Assembly (NCBI RefSeq): GCF_001540865.1
Contig: NC_033630.1
Span: 4,559,221-4,623,220, forward strand
DNA from: Ananas comosus
Taxonomy: Eukaryota; Streptophyta; Magnoliopsida; Poales; Bromeliaceae
DNA: 64,000 bases
Direction of reading: 5' to 3'
Position 1 is the stretch's first letter. Every line of letters begins with the position of its first letter. The notes below the pieces were generated by a model. The model made no database searches. It saw nothing but the letters and a program-made list of their open reading frames with translations, and was not told where the DNA came from. Made by a program: the position numbers and the translations under genes. Below, in pieces: positions 33,640 to 44,291 of the stretch.

Positions 33640-36600
33640 TAATTATCACGTTGTAGGTCACATTATCACATTATGTCGAGTTTAGCCACGTTGTGTTCTT
33701 ACTTTATATGTCTACACAAATGTAGTTCAGCATTGTTACATTACTTACCCAAGAGAAATAATTATATCATTGTTTAATATGTAACAGAAACAGCTTTTAC
33801 GTTGTATATTATATGCAAAACGTATGTTATGCTACAAGTTATGTAGGTGGCATTGTTAGCGTTTATTTATTTATAACTTGTTATATTACTTTACCTAGAG
33901 AAAGTAAAATGTTTTCATGTATTAGTAGTAGTTTCGACCGTCCGTTTAGGTGCGACAGTGCGGGGCCCTGGCCGTCTCCGGGAGGGCCATCGCACGGGTC
34001 TGGGTGGTATACAGTCGTGTATATTCCGCAGATGTAGTTGTCGCTTTTTTATTTGGTTTCTGTTTATTATAGATCTCTATAGTTTCGTGTTATCTCGATA
34101 GTAGGTGTTGTTCCACTTTCTTTTTTATGATTTCATTATTTTCACTTTGTATTTCAATATGTTATAGACAGGTTTTTCCATGTGTTTTTCCACCAGAGAT
34201 CATGTGACCATGTCGAGAGTTGGAGAGGTTTTATTTTTATAGCTCTCCATTTGGTGGATAGTTCAGCAGGGAGTGTCTTCTCGATCGAGCTTCGTTGCGG
34301 GAAGGGCACCAGGGATCGGAGAGGGTCGCACCTTACGAGACTTTCTTTTATATTTTGTCTCCTGCACTCTTGATATTAAATATCAAGGGTCACCTGTTAA
34401 TGACTGGAGTCGAGTTACGTGGTGATCCGGGGTTTCTTTCCCATTCAGTTTTTTTTCTCGTTATTATTACTTATTAAACGTAAATTCTTCCGTATTAATT
34501 TTGCGATTCTATGATGTAACAGAGTTAATTCTACGTGGAAATTAAGTATTACTTGTTCATACAGGGATGTACTGGTGTTCATTGTTAGTATTAAACAATA
34601 TACTTGAATACTTCTAGTACGAAATGATATCATTTGTTACAAATGTACTTACGTTACTTGTTGTAGAGGATCGTACGATGTACATATATACATATGAGTT
34701 CACAGGTTGTGATACGATCTTCGTTTAGATTCATTAGGTTGATGATGAGAGATAGATCATCACTAGTATTGTGTGAGTTATGACACAGCTAAAAGTAAAG
34801 GTTAATTCCTGGATGGGTTCTATCAGGTCGAACGCGGCGGATTCACGGACACTATCGGGTTGTAAGGATGAGAACCTTACACAGACAGGGTGAGCTGGGG
34901 CATCCGAAGAGTTATGGCGTGCTCGCTTGTATCCAGCGCATCCGATTGAGGCCTCACGGCCGAACATCCCTCGCTGGGAGTGTTCGTACACGCTTACTCG
35001 TGTTAACCGTTCGTTCGCATCAGTTTCCGAGTTCATATATCGGTGATCATTGGGTTGCCAGATCGAGATACAGTGTTACATTATAGAGTTGTGAATGAGC
35101 GAATCACAGAAAAATACTATGAATTCGTAGTGTTGATTAGTTCGGGTTAAGTATAAGACACAGTGAATTCGTAGTGTTGATTAGTTCGGGTTAAGTATAA
35201 GACACAAGGTTAATTTTGTATTTATGGTTACAAGTGATATCGGGCCCGGGTTATGGAGAAATACTGTAACCGGGTTAAAGAGTTTATCAGATTCAGGGTT
35301 CAGAGAGATCCGAAGGTTTCAGGGATTACAGTGTTTACCCGTATTTCCAATTTACGTACTTTCGTTACAAGTAAAAGTATTATCCTTAGTATCAATGTTC
35401 AGAGTTGATCTTACGATATAGAGTGTACGTACGTGAGATGGTGTATCTCCAGGTTTTTAAATGATATGTAATGTATCCATACAATTCGTAAGATTTTAAG
35501 TATTATTTATATAGATTGTACTAATCGTACAAAATAGTAAATTGCTATGAGTTTAGTAGTGTTTACTCTAAAACAGTAACACACCGATCCAGTTTGGGTG
35601 GCTTGGCAGCGCATCAGGGAGCAAAGCGGCTTGCCTCAACAGGTGCTCAGAATTTTATGGGATTTTCATTACTCGCTTCTCTATGTGCCCGTAATGCTAG
35701 TTGGTACTCTAGTTTGTAATTGGTAGTTCCTTTTTCCCGATTTTAGAGTGGATCCCACTTCTTTTGAGGGTGTTCGAGCTTTTCTTCCGATCCTAGGAAG
35801 ATTAGGTCGGGTTTCCTCCCAAGATTATGTTTATTAAATCGGGGTTTTCGGGATCTAGTTTTACGGGTTTTATTCGAGATTCAGAGGTAAGATCCCAAAG
35901 TAGAGTTTTGGTAGTTATTTTAAGGTTAGATCTCCCTCTCTTGTTCAACGAATGGAGAATCTTCGAAGTTAGATCCGAGATTCAGGAGATTGTAGTTTCT
36001 AGAAGGGAGTTGTTCCGAGGTTTAGATTCGAAGTTCGAAGTTGTTACCACTTCAACGTGGTTTCTCGTTTTTCTCTTCAAATTAGAGAATTTTAGGGTGG
36101 TTTTAGGTTCTTATTAGTTTCTTTTTAGTTCGTCCCGAGGGAATGGAGATAAGGACGACACCGTTCGAGTCCTCTTTCGGGATCCCCGCACCCACGATTA
36201 TATCTCTTCGGTGTTACGTTTTTGTGAGGACGTCAAAACTGGTAAGTTTTAGACAGTGACGCATGGTCATGTGCCCGGGTGCATGGCCATGTGTAGGATG
36301 CTTTATCGGTTTGGGCTCGGAGCCCAACCGACTCTTCGTCGGTTACAACTACCGACATGGCCATGTCGGTAGTGGGGCATGGTCATGTGTCGGGAGATTT
36401 CCGATGGGCTCTCGATTGGTTTTTAGACTAAAAAGCCTAAAACCACGATCCGAAATTTGGAGTGAAGAGCCCCAAGCTTGGTATCCAGCCTTGTGACAGT
36501 TGCTGGGTGGTCTTTCAGATCTTTTCGAGTCCTGTGTAGGTTAGTGAGCTTGGAGCGTTAAACGTTTCCAAGTCACACGATGTGCGCGCGTGACTTGGCT

Positions 36601-37965
36601 ACGGTGACAAGCAGGTTTTCCGTATACTACAACCCTCTACTCGTCTTCTACTAACAACTCTACTAAAGGATCTAGTACCCCTGCTCGTCGGAAAGCGTAA
36701 CGGTAAAACCGTGATGTAACAAACATTACCTGTCATATCAGTCTCTTTATAATCCTAGCTAGCTAGACATTATTTTTTCTAGACGTCTTAAATTCTTGAA
36801 CTATCTCTCCACCGAGCAGCGTTTATTTCGTGTCATGAGGTCTATCACGCTTAGTTAGACTTGCGGAGCAACGAGCTACTATCTGAATGCTGGCTCGGCG
36901 GAGCAGAAACTCCAGAGAACGCCGAGAGAGGGGAGCAGAGCACATGGAGGTGGTAGCGGCAAAGAAGCAGCGGCCAACGGCTTCAGGGATCTTTCAGGAA
37001 AAATATACATCATTACTTTGGTCGTTACGTAGACTTCTTGGTAAAAGATCTTTTGCTTTTCCGCGAACTTCTCTGCGATGGCCTACTGACCCTTCAACGT
37101 ATTAGTAAATCCAGTGACGGATAATTACGCGCGCTTAAAGCTCGTAAGAAGCCCTTGCCTTTCATCGATAATGAGTGGAGTTCATCGATTATGTTATAAT
37201 TTTGTCGAGTATGTTAGAATTTTGTCGAGTGATGGAAGCAAGTTCGCATATTATTATCACGTTGCAATTTGCCGTTATTATCACGTTGCGCGCGATTTTC
37301 TCACGTTCTTTCGAAGATTCGCAGATTATGACAAGGTTATAATCTCATTGTAAGCAGCATTTTCACATTACGTCATGTTAGTCAAAACGTATTTCTCACC
37401 TGTCAACCACTTTGTATAATGTTGCCAAACATATTAAAAACGGATTGTAATTACGTCGTTGCTCACTAATTCTTCCATTTTAAGAGAGGGATAAGCCACT
37501 AATGTACATTAAAAATCCTTTTGTTCATGCTTTTTATACTTTTTATCTTGTTGCGACTTAATTCCTCACGTTGATATTAAAATTATCACGTTATGCGATT
37601 ATTGTCACGTTGCGGAAAAGCCCTTTACGTAGACTTATTGCGTATAAATTCCGGTATAATTTGGATTTGCTTTTATGCAAACCTATCAGCGAAATAGAAG
37701 GACTGCGTCGAAGCTATATGTGCGGGCACAGAAAAGTGGAGTAGCTTCTCTATGATATTGCATGTGCAATAACATGTATGCGAAGGCGTTCGTAATTTAC
37801 GCGGGGACGCGCCCTTTGCATTATAAGGTACGATAAGCGGTGTGGGTCACAAACGACAAGCCAGAGAAGGGGGCTGCACATTCCGAAGGACTTTGGTAAC
37901 TTGATAATACAGCTGGCGTAACGTGGGAATGTTAGTATCAACATCAGAAAATGGGATGCAACGTG
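33640..37965. repeat. Right arm of the giant inverted repeat, split by an LTR (mirror text)
   Basis: This is the outer copy of the arm, the reverse complement of 19,911-21,400. The homology runs 33,640-33,954, is interrupted by 33,955-36,581, and resumes at 36,582-37,965. Removing the insert and one GTGCG restores near-continuous pairing with the left arm. Confidence 0.85.
33955..36581. mobile_element. Solo LTR, 2,627 bp (mirror text)
   Basis: Flanked by an exact 5-bp duplication printed GTGCG at 33,950-33,954 and 36,582-36,586. Read right to left it ends GGGGCGTGACA, the same terminus as the forward LTRs at 19,517 (reverse complement) and 56,923. It contains GTACCGGTAC-type phrases (printed CATGGCCATG), which occur in normal writing at 57,210-57,260. 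No retrotransposon proteins are present, so it is a solo LTR left by recombination between two LTRs. Ty3-type affinity is inferred from ends, length and target size. Frames printed here are shadows. Confidence 0.88.
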
Positions 37966-39900
37966 ATAATTAGTATCACGCGCAACGTGACAATTAGGGA
38001 CACCGTAAATTACGATCGCCTTCCGTACTTCTCACTGCACATCCAATATAAGCTAATCCACTCCGCTTCTCCGTGGCCGCCTAACCACTCGGCTGCTAAG
38101 CAAAACAAATTTATACCCAAGAAGTCTACGTAAGGGGAAATGCCTCTCTGATGGAAACCACTTCCTCCACTTGAGCTGTTGCCGCAAGGGGCGTTCTCCT
38201 TCGCGTCGCGGCCTCATGTTCTACCTCGGAGGAGGATGAGGCGGCACGGAGAAGGAGGACGCCCCTTGCGGCAAGCAACGGAAGCGGAGGAACTGGTTAT
38301 CATCGCAGCGAAATTGGAGCAGCGGAAATGCTTCTCTACTCAGCGGCGTCGGCGGTGTTGCTGACCCTGCTCCGATGTCAAGCAGATGCTGCAAATCCGT
38401 TGTTGTCATCTCTCGACTTCGTTTCAAGCTCCTCATTCGCCGAGCGAGCCTTCCCATGGTAGGTCGTTACTCCGCAATTCTAACTAAGCGTAATAGATCT
38501 CACGAAATAAACGGTGCTCGGGTAACCGGGGGGAGAGTATATCCAAGAATTTAAGAACGTCTAGAAATAACAATAACTATCTAAGAATACAAAACGACTA
38601 ACTTGACAGACAAAGTAGCATCTCGCCTCGAGGTTTCCCGAGCTCCGTATATTTCGTGAGGTCTATCACGTTTAGTTAGAATTGCGGAGCAACGACTTAG
38701 CATGGGAAGGCTTGCTCGGAGGAGGAGGAGCGTTAGAGGAAGCTGTCAGAGGGTACCGGATATGGACAATGGCATCGGATACACGCGCACCTTCACGTCT
38801 GTTCGAAGCTAATAATGTATAAAAACAATTTATTAATAATACATGTCAAACAATATCAACTACATTATCTTCCAACGTAACATACGTTTAGGACAAACAT
38901 AAAACGTTTGAAGATATTTTAGCACATGAGCCGAAATTTCTTTTACATTAAGAACAAGTGTCTAATTACATGAGTAATCCTTAAACAATGTAATAAATGG
39001 TCAATGTTATAAATGGTTTATTACAACGTGACAAATGTAGTATCATATTATAATTAAAGCGTGAAAAAACGTGATAATACAAATACAATAGTGGTTTAGA
39101 CACTTTTTAAACACGATGTATAGCATGACAATGTGCGAAATCGCCTCTTAGAACTTGAGAAAACTAGAATCAATGTGGTGAATTTTTGAAGCAATTGATA
39201 TTTAAAGTAAAGTGGGGTGGAACGCAACGTGATAATAGCCGCAAATTTCAACGTGATAATAATATGCAAACTTTCTTCCTTCATACTAAAAATTTCTCTA
39301 CAGACTGATAATAGAAGAAATTATTTATTCCGCAATACAACGTGAAAAGCTTTCGTTGTAATTTTCGAATCAAGGTCAGAAAAAGTTTGGTAACGTGACC
39401 ATAATGTTGGCATAACGTGAGAATGTTCGAAGCAACGTGAGCAAAAATTTAGGTAACGTGACAATAATTGAGGCATAACGTGAGAATGTTCGAAGCAACG
39501 TGAGAAAACATTTGATAACAGAACGATAAGTGTGACGGAACGTGATAATAAACGCAAATTGATACCTGAATGAATAATATTTTAACTTTCTTGTGCAGTC
39601 GAAAATACTCTTTGAAATGTATTTTAATAAAAGAATTTAGCAAATCGGCAATACAGCGCGGAGAGCTTGAGGCCTGGGGCGGCGGCTGCGAAGCGGACGT
39701 AAACCTGCCCTGCGGTAAGTAAACGTGAAAATTGAAGTCTAATATAATTCTTTATTTCTTTCATTTTAAAACTGACCAATACTGCTCTAACGTGACCTCC
39801 TTCGGATCGTTACGTGACAATCTTCCCGCCAATGTGGTAAAAAGGATCGCAACGAGGAACCGCAACGTGATAATAGGAACAACGCCCCGCACGTCAAAAA
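37966..39900. repeat. Further element-related repeats (mirror text)
   Basis: Beyond the paired arm, the same motif family continues. Phrases of the arm recur at 38,160-38,210, a local inverted repeat pairs 38,430-38,510 with 38,650-38,720, and AACGTGATAAT variants are frequent. This may be the flank of a second, nested copy. No exon is recognised. Confidence 0.6.
39360..39515. repeat. Two tandem ~66-bp units (mirror text)
   Basis: The block GCATAACGTGAGAATGTTCG followed by AAGCAACGTGAG and TAACGTGAC is repeated twice in succession, with a third diverged unit to the left. Confidence 0.7.
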
Positions 39901-40219
39901 CAGTAAATCGAAGTCTTTAAAATAATCATTTTGGCTGTTGTTTGTCGCCCCGGCTGCTTATCCCGCCGCCTACACCAGGCCCAAGGCTATTTACTCACTC
40001 CAACGTATTCCGCCTTCGCCGCGTAAATTACTCGCGATCTGGCATCTCGTCCTATCATATGCATACGGTTCTTTATGCGCCCTTCGATAACATATGCTCC
40101 CCGTAAAACCAGTCCGTCGCCTTTTTCGCTTGGTTTAGACGTTTTTGCTTTTTCCACCGCGCCAAAACGGTTTCGGGTTTTATTCACTTAAAAAATGCGT
40201 TTAACCGGTTAATATTATT
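39901..40219. other. Unassigned, moderately GC-rich stretch (mirror text)
   Basis: Printed TTGTCGCCCCGGCTGCTTATC near 39,950 resembles phrases in the arms (19,990 and 30,358). The minus frame 39,987-40,187 is a shadow. Read correctly it contains common plant intergenic wording such as AAAATGCCCCTC. Confidence 0.4.
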
Positions 40220-41360
40220 TGAGATTGGTTTCCTTTTCTTAAGGTGGTAAAAACCCAAGGGAATAGGGTTTCTATATATTTCGAGATTTAATATTTAAGG
40301 TTGTATTTTAAAATTTAAAGTTGGATCTAAATTTAAAATTTAAAATTTTAAAATTTTAATTTAAAATTAAAGTTAAAATTTAAAACTTAAATATCAAACT
40401 TAAATATAAGTTTAAAATTAAAGTTTAAAATATAAAACTCAAAATTTAAAATTTATGTTTTTTAAATTTAAAATATTAAAGTTTTAAATTTACAGTTTAA
40501 AATTTAAAGTTTAAAAGATGAAAATATTAAAGTTTAAATTAAAAACTTATAATTTAAAATTTAAAATCTAAAGTTTCTTATTTAAAGTTAAAAATTTAAA
40601 ATTTAAAGTTTAAAAGATTATAATATTAAGTTTAAAATTAAAATTTTAAATTTTAAATTTTAAATTTTAAATTTTAAAATTAAAAGTTTAAATTTTAAAT
40701 TTTAAAATTAAAAGTTTAAACTTTAAAGTTTAAAATTAAAAGTTTAAACTTTAAAATTAAAAATCAAATTTAAATTTAAAAATTTTAGATTTAAAGTTTA
40801 AAGTTTAAGGTTTAAAGTTTTTAAATACAAAGTTTAAAATTTAAAATTTAAAACTTAAACTTAAAAATTAAAATTTTTAACTTTTAACTTTAAAATTAAA
40901 AGTTTAAAATTAAAATTAAAAGTCAAATTTAAAATTAAAAATTTTATATTAAAAGTTAAAAGTTTAAAGTTTAAAGTTTTTAAATACAAAGTTTACAATT
41001 TAAAATTTAAAACTTAAACTTTAAAATTTAAAATTTAATATTTAAAGTTTGAAGTTTAAAGTTTAGAGTTTAGAGTTTAGAGTGCAAACTTTAAAGTTTA
41101 GAGTTTAGAGTTCAAAGTTTAAAGTTTTAAATTTAAAATTTAAATATAAAATTTAAAATTCAAGATTTAAAATTTAAAATTTTAAATTTTAAATTTAAAA
41201 AATAAACTTTAAAACTTTTAATTTAAATCTAAAAAGGTAAAGTTTAAACTTTAAAATTTGAAAGTTTAAAGTTAAAATTTAAAGTTTAAAGTGTAAAGAT
41301 TAAAATTTAAAATTTAAAATTAACTTTAAAGTTTAAAATTGAAAATTAAAATTTTAAATC
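40220..41360. repeat. AAATTTAAA low-complexity DNA (mirror text)
   Basis: About 1.1 kb of TTTAAAATTTAAAGTT text, similar to 17,480-17,890. Nothing is encoded. Confidence 0.8.
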
Positions 41361-42264
41361 TCTTTAAGGTATTTTAACGTACTACGCATAGGTTTGACAA
41401 ATTTTTAATTTAGGCACCTTAAAAAATTTCAATGTCTTAAGAGATAAAGTAAATCTGGTTTTGGTGTCAAATTTTCAAGGCACCTATAAAAAATAACACG
41501 TAGGTTTGTCCGGGAATATAAGAGAGTCCCTTGATGTTCGCGTAGAACAATACATAAGAAACGTGGCCCACACATACACATATATGTAGTGCGTGAAGTT
41601 TGAGAAATTATCTCTAAAATTTTAGATTAAATAATTTATCTTAAATTTAATAATCTTAAACATTTAGTATATATAAATTAATTCATAACTATAATTTTAT
41701 AAATAATAGATTCTTTTTAACGCCACATATCTTACATTTTTTATATATATATTACACGTATATTATCACAAAAGAAAGACATTAGTTAAAATTACTCTAT
41801 TTCTGTAGAAAGGAAAAAATCGTTAAACTTTATTTAGGAGGTTAAAATTGATAAAAACAATTTTTAATAAATATCTTATCAACCTCTTTGATAATTTAAA
41901 CTAACTTAAAAATTTATCTTAACAATCTTATTAAATCAAGAAGTTTATGATTTTCAATTCTTTTATAATTATTTTTCCAATAGCAAATATTACACGTATA
42001 ATGACAAAGTATTAAAAAAAATAAATGAACATTAAAAAATTAGAATTTTAAAATTATTATATAAAATACATCGATTTTATGATAGATAGGACAACGTTTC
42101 GCGCCCGAGATATGATCATACAGAATTTTCAAGTCATTGTCACACAAAAAAAAAAAACCCGAACGAACAGTTCATTTAGCCTACCGGGTCTGCGAGATCA
42201 GAATCGTGTGGCCTACACCTACCCACAACAATAATATATGTTATATGAAGTTTAAAGTTATCCC
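41361..42264. other. AT-rich intergenic DNA (mirror text)
   Basis: No gene. Printed GTAGGTTTGTCCGGG near 41,493 reads in mirror as GGGCCTGTTTGGATG, a phrase often met in plant DNA, which supports mirror reading here too. Confidence 0.5.
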
Positions 42265-42825
42265 TATTATACTCAACTCGACCTTATGATAGCTATTGTT
42301 TGTCCAAAGCAACGATGGTTAAAATAAAAACTACTATCTCGGAGGTTTAGCTGCTAGCCGTGGCAACTTGTACTAGATATGGTGAACTTCATAGATCTTT
42401 AGTTTAAAGTATGAAAAAGCTATAACAAAAGAATAGGTAGCTCACCTGTGTTTTTACTTGCCGACTTTTACTTATAAGAAATTTTTTACTACTATCCTCA
42501 GAACATCAGTTCTAGTTCTCATATCTAGAACAAAATTTATCAAATTTTTTAAAAGATTGTTTTTAAGTTAACTAAACCTATTGAAATGCGGCAATTTGTT
42601 CTTTTGCAGAGTATAGCTGGTAATTTTAATGTTTAAAACTTTGGGAAACTAGTAATCCGTTTACTACAGCTTTTCTAAACTTTAAATTAAAGATTTGTGA
42701 AGTTCACCATATCTAGTATAAGTTGCCACGGCTAGCAGCTAAACCTTCGAGATAGTAGCTTTTGTTTACTCACCGTTGCCTCAGGCAAACGATAGCTATC
42801 ATAAGATCGAGTTAAGCCCTATTAT
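42265..42825. mobile_element. Foldback MITE, mirror copy of the 10,171 element
   Basis: Read right to left from 42,825, the text gives CTATCGATAGCAAACGGACT, then AA-TCGACGATCGGCACCGTTG, then TGATCAAAGGGTTTCAAAA. These match the forward element at 10,180-10,380 phrase by phrase. Neither the printed strand nor its complement matches in that way. It lies about 1.5 kb beyond the aspartokinase stop codon. Confidence 0.88.
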
Positions 42826-42829
42826 AGAT

Positions 42830-44291
42830 TATATAATAAATTTTAAAATTTTAGTAAATTATATAAAGACTAACGGTTTTATAGGGATAACTAATGATTT
42901 TTAAGAAAATTCATAGAGGTTTTAGAATCTTAAATACTCTAAACTCCAAACTTTCCCATAAAACCCTTATCTTTCCGTTTAAATTTTAAAAGCTTCAGGA
43001 GCCCATATATCCGTTTTCCGGTTATTGTTATTTTGCCCCTACAAACCAAGTTTTATTTCTTAATTTTAGCTTTATCCTTACTCTTAACCCGGCGTTAGTA
43101 TTTGTCTTATTATCTATGACATCGAGCAAGCCAGTTATTTTTCTTAGTCTTAACTTTAGTGAAAATTTAATTTTTTAGTTTTTTTATTTTAAAATTAATT
43201 GTTAAATTCAGGTTTAAACATGAATCTTAAACTTGAATTTTAAACTTGAATTTTAAATTTAAATATAAGTTTCAGTTTTTAAAATTTAAATTTTGATTTT
43301 AAGTTTATAGTTTAGATATAGCCTGAAATTTGATTTTGAATGCTTTAAAATTTAACTTAAAACTTAGGTATTAAGTCTAAGTTTATATTTTAATATTAAA
43401 TTTTAATTTATATTTAATTATAAATTTAAATTTATTAACACCACTTCCTTTTTTTTTCAAGAAAAAGGCCTTAGTTTTAACTAAGGATGTAGATTCTCCC
43501 CTGTAGTAAAACTTCCCTTACTTTTAGTAAAAGTTAGAGGGTTCTTACTTTTAGTTTTACAGTGTTTATGGTTGTCGCCTTTATTTAATAAAGCTAAAAG
43601 TAAAGTTCGGAGTTTAGGAATTTTGGTTTTTACAGGTTTTTTATTGAAGTTAGGGGGAAGGACATCAAATCGAGTAAGAATGAAATAATAGGATACTAAG
43701 TTTTTTAATATTGAATTAATAAAATATTAAAATAGAATAAAAATAAGTTTGTTAGATGATTATTGATCCTATCGTTTTATTTTATAAAATTATTGATGTA
43801 CTATTGATTCGCATTAAATAATTTGGTGTAACACTGTCTTTTTTATTTGATTTAGTGTTCTATCAATTTATATTTGAAAATTTGGTGTTCTATTGTTGCA
43901 TTATCTATTTGACATCTCCTTGTTTCAGTTAATAATATTTATTTAGTTAATTCTTGCTAAATTTCAAATTTTTCCGCAGTTAGTTTTCTTCTTTCTTTTC
44001 TTTTTTAAGAGTTGGTGATCTTTTAAACTTCACCTCCTTCTTTACTACAATGTGAACTTCTTGTCCAGTCGGGGTTGAAAGTGTAATCACCTTGTTTACA
44101 TAGTTTGTTACTACCCCGGTTTCCACCTTTAACAATTTTCGATCTCCTATGACACCTCTAAACCGTTTCTGAATCTCTCCGTATAATAACATTCAATTAC
44201 CCGTTGGACACTCCCCGATTTTTTAACTCCCATGAGAATAAATTGAAACGCTCAATCTCGGTATGAGACTATACGATAAAGAGCCATACGC
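42830..44291. other. 3' flank of the aspartokinase gene (mirror text)
   Basis: The first ~150 bases after the stop (44,291 downward) are the presumed 3' UTR. Beyond it the sequence is AT-rich with no exon. The printed minus frame 43,980-44,192 is a shadow. Confidence 0.5.

Noticed and set aside
20240..39900. CRISPR-like array suggested by the frequent AACGTGATAAT motif
   Set aside because: Copies are short, variable, in both orientations and irregularly spaced, and the DNA is plant nuclear with transposon genes.
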